64,000 nt of DNA from Anaeromyxobacter diazotrophicus (GTDB taxonomy: Bacteria; Myxococcota; Myxococcia; Myxococcales; Anaeromyxobacteraceae). Under the pieces are notes generated by a model that saw only the letters and a program-made list of their open reading frames with translations, was not told where the DNA came from and searched no databases. Location: assembly GCF_013340205.1 (NCBI RefSeq), contig NZ_BJTG01000001.1, forward strand, positions 310,001 through 374,000, written 5' to 3'. A program made the position numbers and the translations under genes. Shown piece after piece: positions 46,452 to 59,517 of the stretch (the first letter of the stretch is position 1; every line of letters starts with the position of its first letter).

Positions 46452-47711
46452 TCAGGTGCGCTGCGCGGCTCCCCCGCTCCCGGCGGGGCTCCCGCGGGAC
46501 TCGAGCGCCTGGCAGAGCTCCGCGAAGCTCTTCGTGCCGAGCGCCTCGGCGGCCGCCCCCTCGGCGCCCGCGAGCACCAAGGACAGCAAAGTTTCCGCAG
46601 GGTTGCCGCTCGCCGCCGGGGGCTCGCCCGCCACCGCGGAGCGCACATCCGCGAGCGAGATGTGCTCCAGCGGCCGAGCAGGTACGAGCCCGCCGCTGGC
46701 CACCTCCAGCACGAGCCGCCGCCCCCGCAGCGTGGCGACCATCTCGCGCACCGGCTCGGCGAAGGTGCCGATGCGCAAGGCGATCTCGGCCGAGTCCGGG
46801 GGGAGGGCGCCCGCCCGGAACGCGAGCGCCACCTCCAGCATCACCCGCGAGGCGAGGAGCTCGCGGCCGAGGACGGTGCCCTGTCCGGCCGGCGCGTGCC
46901 CGGCCAGGATGACGCGGGCGTGCTGCGCCACGAACGCGACGCGCGCGCCGAACAGCACCACGGTCCAGGACACGTACAGCCAGAGGAGGAAGATGGGGAC
47001 GGAGGCCACCGAGCCGTAGATGGCGTGGTAGCGGAAGAAGCGCGCCACCGCGAGGGTGTAGAGCGCCTTGGCGAGCTCCCAGGCGAGGCCCGCCACGAGC
47101 CCCCCCACCGCCGCCGCCCACGGGCGCACCCGGGTGGCAGGGAGGAACAGGTAGGCGGCCGCGAAGAGCAGGCACGAGACGAGCACGGCCGCGACGCGGA
47201 CGAGCACCTGGCCCACCGGCGCGCCCTCCAAGAAAGCGCTGACCGCGTGCCCGAGGGTGAGCGACCCGGCGAGGAGCAGCGGCCCGAGCGTGAGCCCGGC
47301 CCAGTAGAGCAGCGCGCGCTGCGGCAGCGGACGCGACCGCCGCACCCACCAGATGTCGTTCACGGCCCGCTCGACCTGACCGAAGAGGCTCACCGCCGAG
47401 AAGACGAGCAGCGCGCCGCCCACGAGCCCGGCGCTGGTGGCGTGGGCGTTCCGGACGAAGCGGTCGAGGTAGGGCTCGATCGAGGCGCGCGCCCCGACCG
47501 CCAGGTTGTCGAGCAGGTAGCCGTGGATGCCGCGCCACATCGCGTCGGTGCCGGCGAAGGCGCGCACCACCGTGAACGCCACCACCAGCGCCGGCACCAG
47601 CGCGAAGAGCGACAGGTAGGTGAGCGCCATCGCCCGCAGGCGGACGCTCTCGCCCCGCATGGCGTGCAGGAGCGGCCTGGCGGCGGCGAGGCCGCGTGCC
47701 GCGCGCGTCAC
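46452..47711 (-). CDS. YihY/BrkB-family membrane protein with C-terminal extension
   Basis: A 419-residue protein. Residues 20-285 have six membrane segments with the YihY/BrkB pattern: RAMALTYLSLFALVPALVVA, VEPYLDRF-type loop, VNDIWWVRRSRPL, and a last block FFRYHAIYGSVASVPIFLLW then LYVSWTVVLFGARVAFV. The C-terminal 130 residues resemble the winged-helix extension seen in many YihY proteins. BrkB proteins are often mislabelled RNase BN; transport or lipid roles are suspected. The GTG at 47711 overlaps the RNase E/G stop as GTGA. Confidence 0.9.
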   Translation of the reverse strand: MTRAARGLAAARPLLHAMRGESVRLRAMALTYLSLFALVPALVVAFTVVRAFAGTDAMWRGIHGYLLDNLAVGARASIEPYLDRFVRNAHATSAGLVGGALLVFSAVSLFGQVERAVNDIWWVRRSRPLPQRALLYWAGLTLGPLLLAGSLTLGHAVSAFLEGAPVGQVLVRVAAVLVSCLLFAAAYLFLPATRVRPWAAAVGGLVAGLAWELAKALYTLAVARFFRYHAIYGSVASVPIFLLWLYVSWTVVLFGARVAFVAQHARVILAGHAPAGQGTVLGRELLASRVMLEVALAFRAGALPPDSAEIALRIGTFAEPVREMVATLRGRRLVLEVASGGLVPARPLEHISLADVRSAVAGEPPAASGNPAETLLSLVLAGAEGAAAEALGTKSFAELCQALESRGSPAGSGGAAQRT

Positions 47712-50008
47712 CGGCCCTTGCCGCCCCCGGGCGCCTCGGCCGGCGCCGGGTCACCGGCCGCGCCGGCACCGCCCGCTGCCGCCTCGCTCGCCTCGGCCTG
47801 GGGCTGGGCCTGCGCCTGGGCCGCACCCCGGCCCTGACCGCGTCCGCCGCGGCGACCGCGGTCCTCGCGCTCGCGCTCCTTCTCGCCCCGGTCCTGCCGG
47901 CCGTAGATGTCGAACTGCTCCTGGTGGTAGCCGGACTGCGGCTTCACCTGGATGGTCTTGTTGTACCGGTCCATGAGGTACCGCAGCTCGTCGCGGTCCT
48001 CGCCCTGCAGGATGCGGGCGACCTCGGGGTGGCAGTTCACGACCAGCACCGGCTCCGGGAAGCTGGGCGCGTCGCGGCGGATCTCGCGGAAGATCTCGTA
48101 GGCGACCGTCATCTTGGAGCGGAGGTGCCCCTTCCCGTCGCAGTAGCTGCAGGGCTCGTTCATCATGCGCGTGACCGACTCGCGCACGCGCTTGCGCGTC
48201 ATCTCGACGAGCCCCAGCTCGCTGATCTTGAGGACGTTCGTCTTCGCCTTGTCCCGCCCCAGCGCGTCCTGCAAGGCCTTGAAGACCTTGTCGCGGTTCT
48301 GGGGTTTGTCCATGTCGATGAAGTCGATGATGATGATGCCGCCGATGTTGCGCAGCCGGAGCTGGTAGACGATCTCCTTGGCCGCCTCGGAGTTGATCTT
48401 GGTGATCGTCTCCTCGAGGTTCTTCTTGCCGACGTAGCGGCCCGAGTTGACGTCGACGGCGGTGAGCGCCTCGGCCTGGTCGATGATGAGGTAGCCGCCG
48501 CTCTTCAGCCACACCTTGCGCTGGCTGGCGCGCTTGAGCTCCTGCTCGATCCCGTACGCGTCGAAGATCGGCTCCTCGCCCTGGTAGAGCTCGATCTGCG
48601 ACTCGAGGTGGGGCGCCTGCTCCTTCACGAAGCGGAGGATGCGGTCGTACTCGTCCCGGTCGTCGATGACGAGCTTGTGGACGTCGGCGGTGAAGAGGTC
48701 GCGGGTGGCGCGCAGGATGAGGTCGAGGTCGGGGTGGAGCAGCGCCGGCGCGCCCACCTTGTCCTTGGTGCGGATGATCTCGTTCCACACCTGGATGAGG
48801 AAGCGGATGTCCGCCTCCAGCTTCGGCGCCTCGACGTTCTCCGCCACGGTGCGGACGATGAAGCCGGTGCCCTCCGGGCGCATGCGGTCGACGATCTCGC
48901 GCAGCCGGCGGCGCTCGCCCTCCTTCTCGATGCGGCGGCTGATGCCGATGTGATCGACGGTCGGCATGAAGACGAGGTGCCGCCCCGGCAGCGAGATGTG
49001 GCTGGTGATGCGGGCGCCCTTCGTCCCGATCGGATCCTTCGCGACCTGGACGATGACCTCCTGGCCCTCCTTGAGGAGGTCCTGGATGTTCTTCGTCCCC
49101 TTCTCGCGGCGCTCCTCGCGCCCGTGCCCGTTGTGGCGGGCGTTGCCGCGGTCGCGCTCCCCGCGATCCCCCCGCTCGCCGCGGTCCCCGCGGCCGCGCC
49201 CGTCGCGACGGCCGCGCTCGCGGCCGTCCCGGCCGTCGCGCCCGTCGCGCCCGTCGCGCGCCTCGCGCGCCGCCTCGGCCGGGCGCGCCTCGCGCTGGCC
49301 GCTCGCGGGCGCCGCCGCCGGCGCGGTCACCTCACCGGCCGCCGCCGGAGCCTCGGCGATGGGCGACCCCGCCTCGGCGGGCGTCGCGGGCGTCGCGGCG
49401 AGCTCCAGCTCGGCCTGCGCCGGCGCCTCCGGCGCCGCGGCGGCCTCGGGCGCGGGCGGCAGCTCCGGGACGAGCAGCGGCGGCGGGGCCGGGACGGGCT
49501 CCATGCCGACCGCGTTCGTGAGCGCGATGGGCGCGAGCGGGGCGGCCGCGGGCTCGCCCTCCGCGGGCTGGGCGGCGCCCGCCTCGGCGGCGGCGGCCGG
49601 CTCCGCCGCGGGAGGCGGCGCCTCCGCGGGCTGGCCCTCGCCGGCGGCGGCCGGCGCGGGCAGGGCCGCGCGGGCGCGCGCCTCCTGCTCCTCGGCCTCC
49701 TGCTCGCTCGGGACCTCGTGCAGCGCGTTCGCGTGCTCACCCTCGGTGAGCTCGAACTCCTCCGAGAAGTCGGGGTCGCCGTAGACGTCGCCGACGTACA
49801 GGAAGGCGGCCTTCTCGAGGCCGATGTCCACGAAGGCCGCCTGCATGCCCGGGAGCACCCGGACCACGCGGCCCTTGTAGATGTTGCCGACGATGCCCTT
49901 CTCGCGCTTACGCTCGAGGTAGAACTCGTGGATGGTGCCGCTCTCGACGAGGGCGACGCGCGTCTCAGCGCCTGCGGCGTTGATGACGAGGATGCTCGAA
50001 CCGGCCAT
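47708..50008 (-). CDS. Ribonuclease E/G family protein with S1-domain insertion
   Basis: A 766-residue endoribonuclease for mRNA decay and rRNA maturation. The S1 domain begins at 35-75 (GIVGNIYKGRVVRVLPGMQA) but is broken by about 230 residues. These comprise an acidic Ala/Pro-rich stretch followed by Arg-Gly-Asp-type repeats (ARDGRDGRDGRDGRERG). The domain resumes near 305 (IQDLLKEGQEVIVQVAKDPI). The catalytic domain has GGYLIIDQAEALTAVDVNSG and IIIDFIDMD (the two Mg Asp), and the zinc-link CSYCDGKG near 620. An Arg/Gly- and Gln/Ala-rich tail ends it. It is coupled to the downstream BrkB gene. Confidence 0.95.
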   Translation of the reverse strand: MAGSSILVINAAGAETRVALVESGTIHEFYLERKREKGIVGNIYKGRVVRVLPGMQAAFVDIGLEKAAFLYVGDVYGDPDFSEEFELTEGEHANALHEVPSEQEAEEQEARARAALPAPAAAGEGQPAEAPPPAAEPAAAAEAGAAQPAEGEPAAAPLAPIALTNAVGMEPVPAPPPLLVPELPPAPEAAAAPEAPAQAELELAATPATPAEAGSPIAEAPAAAGEVTAPAAAPASGQREARPAEAAREARDGRDGRDGRDGRERGRRDGRGRGDRGERGDRGERDRGNARHNGHGREERREKGTKNIQDLLKEGQEVIVQVAKDPIGTKGARITSHISLPGRHLVFMPTVDHIGISRRIEKEGERRRLREIVDRMRPEGTGFIVRTVAENVEAPKLEADIRFLIQVWNEIIRTKDKVGAPALLHPDLDLILRATRDLFTADVHKLVIDDRDEYDRILRFVKEQAPHLESQIELYQGEEPIFDAYGIEQELKRASQRKVWLKSGGYLIIDQAEALTAVDVNSGRYVGKKNLEETITKINSEAAKEIVYQLRLRNIGGIIIIDFIDMDKPQNRDKVFKALQDALGRDKAKTNVLKISELGLVEMTRKRVRESVTRMMNEPCSYCDGKGHLRSKMTVAYEIFREIRRDAPSFPEPVLVVNCHPEVARILQGEDRDELRYLMDRYNKTIQVKPQSGYHQEQFDIYGRQDRGEKEREREDRGRRGGRGQGRGAAQAQAQPQAEASEAAAGGAGAAGDPAPAEAPGGGKGR

Positions 50009-50203
50009 GTGGGACCTCGCTGGCCCTGCCGCGCCGCGCGCGTGCGGGATGCGAGGCCACGCATGGCCCTGGCCGCGGCGAGCCGGGGCCTCGAGGGCTC
50101 CGGGTCGTCCAACCGATCGTCGAGCTCGCGCTCACGTCCGCATCCTTCCGCGCCGGCTGCTGCTCTGGCCGCCCCGCGGCGGCCCGGCGGGCGTTCAATG
50201 TGT
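50009..50203. other. Gap between the radical SAM and RNase E/G genes
   Basis: 195 bases, non-coding. No promoter is clear. The two genes are commonly adjacent and may be co-transcribed through it. Confidence 0.4.
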
Positions 50204-52876
50204 TCAGGCGTCGAGGTAACGGGGCGCGCGGGGGATACCGGCCTGCGGTCGCGCGCTGGTCGTCCTCTCGAAGCTGACGCCTTCCTTCAAGACCTTGACT
50301 CCCCTGGGCGGGGCTCCGTCGCCGAACACCGCCGCCAGCACCTCGGCTGGCTTGGCGCTCCCCGACGGGTCCGCCTTCAAGCTGAATGCGACCCGCCGTT
50401 CACCCTCGAGGGCGAGGTGGGTCACGATGTCCTTCAGGTCTATCTCCCTTGCCTTGCCCTGCGCAATCTTCTCGCCGCGCTTTCGGTCCTTCCCCTTCCC
50501 GGGGGAGGTGCGGCGGACGGTCGCCTGGGCCGACTCCTCGAACCGGGCGATGGCGGCGCCGAGCCGCTCCTCGGTCCAATCCGCAGGAAAATCGGCGATG
50601 AAGTGCACTGCCCGGAGCGAGGCGCTGATGGAGGTGGCGCGGGGATCGAGCGGGCGCGCCTCCTCGACGGTCAGGCCGGGCGGCAGCGCCGGGGCGAGCC
50701 GCGCCGCGATGGCGTCCGCGTCCGCGGCGCCGACCAGCTCGAGGTCGAGGTACTCGCAGCGGCTCTCGACGCCCACCGGCAGGGCCGGCCCGAAGGACAC
50801 CTTGGGCTTCGGGTGGAAGCCCTGGGAGTAGGCCATGGGCAGCCCGGCGCGCCGGAGCGCGCGCAGGATGGCGTGCATCGTCTCGAGGTGGGAGAGCGCC
50901 ACCAGCCGGCCGGTCTTGGAGTACCGGACGCGCAGGTGAGTGCGGACCGGCGACTCGGGCGGGCGCGGCGGCCGCGGCGGCTCCGGGACGTAGTCCTTCG
51001 CCTCGTGGACCCGGTTCTTCACCACCTCGTAGTCGCACGCGCCGCAGACGGTGCAGGGGGCGAGGACGCAGTCCACCACCTCGGCCTGGTTGCGCGCCGC
51101 GGCGAGCTGCTTCTGGAGGTAGGGCTTCGAGACGCCGCAGTCGATGCGGTCCCACGGCAGCACCTCGTCGAGCGGACGCCGGCGGTGCGCGAAGAAGGCG
51201 AGCCCGACGCCGTGGACCCGCTCCAGCTCGCGGAAGGCCTCGAGCCAGCGCCCCTCGTCGAACCACTCGGACCAGCCGTCGAGCCGCTGCCCGGCGCGGT
51301 AGGCGGCCAGGATGGCGGTCCCCACCCGGCGGTCGCCGAGCGCCAGCGCCCCCTCGATGGCCGCCTGGCGCGCGTCGTGGGGCTTGAACTGGATGGCGCC
51401 GTTGCGGCCGCCCAGCTCGGCGGTGATGAGCTGCTGCCGCCGCCGCGTCTCGGCCTCCGCGATCATCGGCTCCCACTGGAAGGGCGTGAACGGCTTCGGG
51501 ACGAAGGTGCTGGCCCCGAGGTGGATGGTGGCCGAGCCCTGCCCCTTCGGCAGCGTCCGCCGCGCCACCTGCAGGCAGCGCCGGGCGAGCCCGGCGATGG
51601 CGGCGACGTCCTCGTCGGTCTCCTCGGGGAGGCCGATCATGAAGTAGAGCTTGAGGAGCGACCAGCCGTTCTGGAAGATCGACTCGACCGCCCGGAGCAG
51701 GTCCTCCTCGCGGTTCCCCTTGTTGATGACGGCCCGCATCCGCTCGGTGGCCGCCTCCGGCGCGAGCGTGAACCCGGTCTTCCGGATGCGCCCGATCTTC
51801 TTCGCCAGCTCGTCGCTCATCGTCTCGGTGCGGAGCGACGGCAGCGACATGGCGATGCGCTCGCCCTCCCACCGCTCCAGGAAGTCGTCGAGGAGCGGGT
51901 TCAGGCAGCCGTAGTCGCCCGAGCTGAGCGAGAGCAGCCCGACCTCCTCGTAGCCGGAGGCGGCGAGGCCGGTCTCGGCGAGGCGCAGCACCTGCTTCGG
52001 GCTGCGCTGGCGCGTCGGGCGCGTGATCATCCCCACCTGGCAGAAGCGGCAGCCCCGGGTGCAGCCGCGCTGCAGCTCGATGGGGAGCCGGTCGTGCACC
52101 GTCGCCATGAACGGCACCAGGGGCCGCTCGTAGGCGGTGGTGGAGAGCGCGTCCAGGTCGGGCATCACGCGGCGCTCCACCCGCTCGTAGCCGGGGAGGA
52201 GCGGCTCCAGGGCGGCCAGCGCGCGGGTGGCCGGGTCGAAGCGGGGCGCGAAGAGCGAGGGGACGTAGACCCCCGGGACGCGCGCCAGCGCGCGCAGGAG
52301 CTCGGCCCGCGGCGCGCCGGAGCGCTTCCACGCCAGCACCGCGTCCGCGATCTCGTGGACCACCGCCTCGCCTTCACCCACCGCGAAGGCGTCGAAGAAG
52401 TCCGCCGCCGGCTCGGGGTTCATGGCGCACGGGCCGCCGCCCAGGACCAGCGGGTGCCGCTCGGTCCGCTCGCGCGCGAGGAGCGGGATGCCCGCGAGGT
52501 CGAGCAGCGCCAGCGCGCTCGTGTAGCAGAGCTCGAACTGGAGCGTGATGCCGAGCACGTCGAAGTCGGCCACGCGCGCCCGCGACTCGAGCGTGAAGAG
52601 CGGCTGGCGGCGCTCCCGCAGCAGCGCCTCCATGTCCGGCCAGGGCAGGAAGACGCGCTCGCAGGCGACGTTCGGCCGGTCGTTGAGCGCGTGGTAGAGG
52701 AGGCGGAAGCCCAGGTTCGACATCCCGACCTCGTAGGTGTCGGGGAAGGCGAGCGCGAACTTGAGGTCGGCGGCGCCGAGGTCCTTCACCACGGCGCCGA
52801 GCTCGCACCCCACGTACCGCGAGGGCTTCTGGGCGGCGAGGATCAGCTCGTCGAGGGCGGAGGGGTCGCGGTCCAT
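50204..52876 (-). CDS. B12-binding-like radical SAM protein fused to a DUF2344 domain
   Basis: An 890-residue protein. The N-terminal Rossmann, B12-binding-like part (about 25-200) is followed by a radical SAM core with the cluster cysteines in RGCTRGCRFCQVG near residues 270-278. A second Cys cluster is CTVCGACDY near 605. The C-terminal 240 residues (LRVRYSKTGRLVALSHLETM) match the TIGR03936/DUF2344 domain that is often fused to TIGR03960 radical SAM proteins and lies next to RNase E/G genes. The reaction is unknown; an RNA- or ribosome-related modification is suspected because of the genomic partnership. Confidence 0.93.
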   Translation of the reverse strand: MDRDPSALDELILAAQKPSRYVGCELGAVVKDLGAADLKFALAFPDTYEVGMSNLGFRLLYHALNDRPNVACERVFLPWPDMEALLRERRQPLFTLESRARVADFDVLGITLQFELCYTSALALLDLAGIPLLARERTERHPLVLGGGPCAMNPEPAADFFDAFAVGEGEAVVHEIADAVLAWKRSGAPRAELLRALARVPGVYVPSLFAPRFDPATRALAALEPLLPGYERVERRVMPDLDALSTTAYERPLVPFMATVHDRLPIELQRGCTRGCRFCQVGMITRPTRQRSPKQVLRLAETGLAASGYEEVGLLSLSSGDYGCLNPLLDDFLERWEGERIAMSLPSLRTETMSDELAKKIGRIRKTGFTLAPEAATERMRAVINKGNREEDLLRAVESIFQNGWSLLKLYFMIGLPEETDEDVAAIAGLARRCLQVARRTLPKGQGSATIHLGASTFVPKPFTPFQWEPMIAEAETRRRQQLITAELGGRNGAIQFKPHDARQAAIEGALALGDRRVGTAILAAYRAGQRLDGWSEWFDEGRWLEAFRELERVHGVGLAFFAHRRRPLDEVLPWDRIDCGVSKPYLQKQLAAARNQAEVVDCVLAPCTVCGACDYEVVKNRVHEAKDYVPEPPRPPRPPESPVRTHLRVRYSKTGRLVALSHLETMHAILRALRRAGLPMAYSQGFHPKPKVSFGPALPVGVESRCEYLDLELVGAADADAIAARLAPALPPGLTVEEARPLDPRATSISASLRAVHFIADFPADWTEERLGAAIARFEESAQATVRRTSPGKGKDRKRGEKIAQGKAREIDLKDIVTHLALEGERRVAFSLKADPSGSAKPAEVLAAVFGDGAPPRGVKVLKEGVSFERTTSARPQAGIPRAPRYLDA

Positions 52877-52974
52877 GTCGTCTCGGGCGGCGGGTTGGAA
52901 CCGCCGGTGGCCCGCTCCATGGTTGCTCCCGGCGCCAGGGGGCGCGGGAAAGGGGGCCGAGCTTTTAGCAGGTT

Positions 52975-56973
<3,999 letters not shown>

Positions 56974-57160
56974 CCGTGCTCCTCGCGAGCCCGGAGGAGG
57001 CCCGTGCCCGCGAGTGTACCGCGCGCACCAGGCCCCACCGAGCCACGGACCTGCCCCGAGTTCATGGTCTGAGAGCGGCACCGACCTCCGCCTCCATGCG
57101 CCCCCCTTCGCCCCCGCCGCCGCCGGGCCTCATGGCGGCGGCGCGCGGCGGGGCGCCCGG

Positions 57161-57189
57161 TTGACAGCGCAGGAGCAGAAGCTTAGGAA
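57161..57189 (+). promoter_or_regulatory. Promoter of rho
   Basis: TTGACA, 17-base spacer, TAGGAA (57184-57189, followed by T). A near-consensus -35 and proper spacing make this one of the best sigma-70-type promoters in the window. Confidence 0.75.
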
Positions 57190-57291
57190 TCTCAGCCTCT
57201 CCCGCTGCGAGCTCCCTCGCACACGCACGCACCGAACCGAGCCGGATCCGCGCCGCGCGTCCCCCGCGCGCCACCCCTCAGGACGAGTCCC
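57190..57291 (+). promoter_or_regulatory. C-rich, G-poor rho leader
   Basis: The roughly 95-base leader is rich in C and poor in G relative to its surroundings, with repeated CTC, CCC and CAC runs (for example CTCAGCCTCTCCCGC at 57191). Such unstructured C-rich RNA is what Rho binds. It probably allows Rho to attenuate its own transcription, as known in other bacteria. Confidence 0.5.
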
Positions 57292-58605
57292 ATGCCCGCT
57301 GCCGCTCCCGCCGCCCCCGCCGCCTCTCCCAGCCACACCGACCTCAAGCACATGAAGGTGGCGCAGCTCACCGAGCTCGCGACCTCGCTCCACATCGAGG
57401 CGGCCGGGGCCCTCAAGAAGCAGGACCTCATCTTCGCCATCCTCCAGGCGCAGTCGAAGGTGGCCGAGGAGAAGAAGGAGGAGATGGAGGTCGGCGGCGA
57501 GGGCACGCTCGAGGTGCTCCCGGACGGCTTCGGCTTCCTCCGCAGCCCGGACTTCAGCTACCTGCCCGGCCCCGACGACATCTACGTCTCGCCCTCGCAG
57601 ATCCGGCGCTTCAACCTGCGCACCGGCGACACGGTGCGCGGCACGGTGCGCCAGCCCAAGGAGGGCGAGCGCTACTTCGCGCTGCTCAAGGTCGACTCGA
57701 TCAACGGGCAGCCGCCGGAGGAGAGCCAGTCGAAGGTGCTCTTCGACAACCTGACGCCGCTCTACCCGACCGAGCGGCTCCGGCTCGAGCACGATCCGAA
57801 CGAGATGACCACGCGGGTGGTCGATCTCTTCGCGCCCATCGGCAAGGGCCAGCGCTGCCTCATCGTCTCCCCGCCCCGCGCCGGCAAGACGGTGCTCCTG
57901 CAGAACATCGCGCACGCCATCACGACCAACCACCCCGAGGTCACCCTCATCGTCCTGCTCATCGACGAGCGGCCGGAGGAGGTGACCGACATGGAGCGGA
58001 CGGTGAAGGGCGAGGTCGTCTCCTCGACCTTCGACGAGCCCGCCACGCGCCACGTCCAGGTGGCGGAGATGGTCATCGAGAAGGCGCGGCGGCTGGCCGA
58101 GCACAAGAAGGACGTCGTCATCCTGCTCGACTCGATCACCCGCCTGGCGCGCGCCTACAACTCGGTCGTCCCGCCCTCGGGCAAGATCCTCTCCGGCGGC
58201 GTCGACTCGAACGCGCTCCACAAGCCGAAGCGCTTCTTCGGCGCGGCGCGCAACATCGAGGAGGGCGGCTCGCTCACCATCATCGGCACCGCGCTCGTCG
58301 ACACCGGCAGCCGCATGGACGAGGTGATCTTCGAGGAGTTCAAGGGCACCGGCAACTCGGAGATCGTGCTCGACCGCAAGCTGATGGAGAAGCGCATCTT
58401 CCCGTGCATGGACATCGCGAAGAGCGGCACGCGCAAGGAGGAGCTGCTCCTCCCCCCGGCGTGGCTCTCCAAGATCTACATCCTGCGCCAGACCATCCTG
58501 AACGGGCTCGACAACGTCGAGGCGATGAAGTTCACGCTCGACAAGTTCCGCCAGGTGAAGAACCACGACGAGTTCTTCAAGATGATGGTCGGCGGCGGCA
58601 AGTAG
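57292..58605 (+). CDS. rho: Transcription termination factor Rho
   Basis: A 437-residue hexameric RNA helicase. The N-terminal helix bundle ([20 protein letters not shown]) is followed by the primary RNA-binding OB fold ([38 protein letters not shown]). The ATPase has Walker [12 protein letters not shown] near 200, Walker [18 protein letters not shown], the Q- and R-loop segments ([20 protein letters not shown]), and the catalytic Glu in [13 protein letters not shown] short Ala/Pro N-tail is additional. ATG 57292 with AGGACGAG. rpmE follows, as is common. Confidence 0.98.
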   Translation: MPAAAPAAPAASPSHTDLKHMKVAQLTELATSLHIEAAGALKKQDLIFAILQAQSKVAEEKKEEMEVGGEGTLEVLPDGFGFLRSPDFSYLPGPDDIYVSPSQIRRFNLRTGDTVRGTVRQPKEGERYFALLKVDSINGQPPEESQSKVLFDNLTPLYPTERLRLEHDPNEMTTRVVDLFAPIGKGQRCLIVSPPRAGKTVLLQNIAHAITTNHPEVTLIVLLIDERPEEVTDMERTVKGEVVSSTFDEPATRHVQVAEMVIEKARRLAEHKKDVVILLDSITRLARAYNSVVPPSGKILSGGVDSNALHKPKRFFGAARNIEEGGSLTIIGTALVDTGSRMDEVIFEEFKGTGNSEIVLDRKLMEKRIFPCMDIAKSGTRKEELLLPPAWLSKIYILRQTILNGLDNVEAMKFTLDKFRQVKNHDEFFKMMVGGGK

Positions 58606-58671
58606 GGCGGGCGCTCGTCCTCCGCCGCGGCCGCCCGCACCGCGAGGACCGCCCGGCGCGCCCCGCCGCCC

Positions 58672-58700
58672 TTGACGTAACCGCCCGAACCGACTAGATC
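58672..58700 (+). promoter_or_regulatory. Promoter of rpmE
   Basis: TTGACG, 17-base spacer, TAGATC, 65 bases before the rpmE ATG. The spacing and the TAG-type -10 match the other promoters found in this window. Confidence 0.6.
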
Positions 58701-58764
58701 CCGCCCCCTCGCGGCCCGGACCACGGCGCTCTCGCCGTGCAAGCGGCCGCTCCGAGAAGGAACC

Positions 58765-59166
58765 ATGCGCGAAGGCATCCACCCCGACTACAAGCCGGCC
58801 AAGGTCACCTGCGCCTGCGGGAACGTCATCGAGACCCGCTCGACCCGCGGCGACTTCCACATCGAGATCTGCGCCAACTGCCACCCGTTCTTCACGGGCA
58901 AGCAGAAGATCATGGACACCGCCGGCCGCATCGAGCGCTTCAAGACGCGCTACGCCGCGACCCCGGCCGCGCCCGCCAAGGCCGAGGCGAAGGCCGCCCC
59001 CGCCAAGAAGGCGGAGCCGAAGAAGGCCGAGGCCTCCGAGAACCGCGCCGCCAAGCGCGCCAAGGCGAACGCCGGCAAGCCGAAGCCCAAGGCCGAGGCG
59101 AAGCCCGCCGAGGCGGCTCCCGAGGCGGCCCCGGCCGCCGAGGGCGGCGAGACGCCGACCGCGTAG
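58765..59166 (+). CDS. rpmE: 50S ribosomal protein bL31 with long C-terminal extension
   Basis: A 133-residue protein. Residues 1-70 are a zinc-type bL31 ([58 protein letters not shown]), with cysteine pairs CAC and CANC for zinc. Family members are about 70-80 residues; here 65 further residues are Ala/Lys/Pro/Glu-rich repeats ([20 protein letters not shown]). The extension looks disordered and is histone-tail-like. ATG with GAGAAGGA upstream. Confidence 0.95.
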   Translation: MREGIHPDYKPAKVTCACGNVIETRSTRGDFHIEICANCHPFFTGKQKIMDTAGRIERFKTRYAATPAAPAKAEAKAAPAKKAEPKKAEASENRAAKRAKANAGKPKPKAEAKPAEAAPEAAPAAEGGETPTA

Positions 59167-59191
59167 CGCCACCCCGCTGCGCGTCGTCCCA

Positions 59192-59229
59192 GGCGGCGGT
59201 GCCCTCGCGGGCGCCGCCGCCTTCGTCTT
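59192..59229 (+). terminator. Hairpin after rpmE, candidate terminator
   Basis: GGCGGCGGTGCCC (59192-59204) pairs with GGGCGCCGCCGCC (59209-59221) with one wobble, around a TCGC loop, followed by TTCGTCTT. A 13-bp GC-rich stem 25 bases after the stop codon, with a short imperfect T-run. Confidence 0.7.
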
Positions 59230-59285
59230 CGCGGGGCGCGCGCCCGGCGCTTGCGTCGCCGCCGCCCGCGCTGTACTCAGCGCGC

Positions 59286-59495
59286 ATGCCCCGTGCCCCC
59301 CTCGCCGCGCGCCTCGCCGGCCTCGCCGCCCTGGCGCTCCTCGCCGGGTGCCCGGAGGAGCGCCCGGGCGCCGAGAAGCAGATCCCCACCCAGCGCGTCC
59401 CGCCCGCCATGTCGGTCGAGCCCGCCCCCGCCGGCGCGGCCCCCGGCGACGCCGGGACCGCCGCCCCCGACGCGGGCGCGGCGCGGCGCCCGTAG
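59286..59495 (+). CDS. Small putative lipoprotein
   Basis: A 69-residue protein. The signal peptide MPRAPLAARLAGLAALALLAGCPEE ends in a lipobox (LAGC, Cys22). The 47-residue mature part is Pro/Ala/Gly/Asp-rich without a fold. No clear ribosome binding site. It could be leaderless or a chance frame, but the lipobox and G/C-biased codons favour a gene. It precedes the NtrC-type regulator by 22 bases. Confidence 0.5.
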   Translation: MPRAPLAARLAGLAALALLAGCPEERPGAEKQIPTQRVPPAMSVEPAPAGAAPGDAGTAAPDAGAARRP

Positions 59496-59503
59496 CGGCG
59501 CGG

Positions 59504-59509
59504 TATAAA
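59504..59509 (+). promoter_or_regulatory. Possible -10 element of the NtrC-type regulator gene
   Basis: TATAAA lies only eight bases before the GTG start at 59518, so a transcript from it would be leaderless. No consensus -35 is visible. Confidence 0.4.
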
Positions 59510-59517
59510 GGGCTCCG

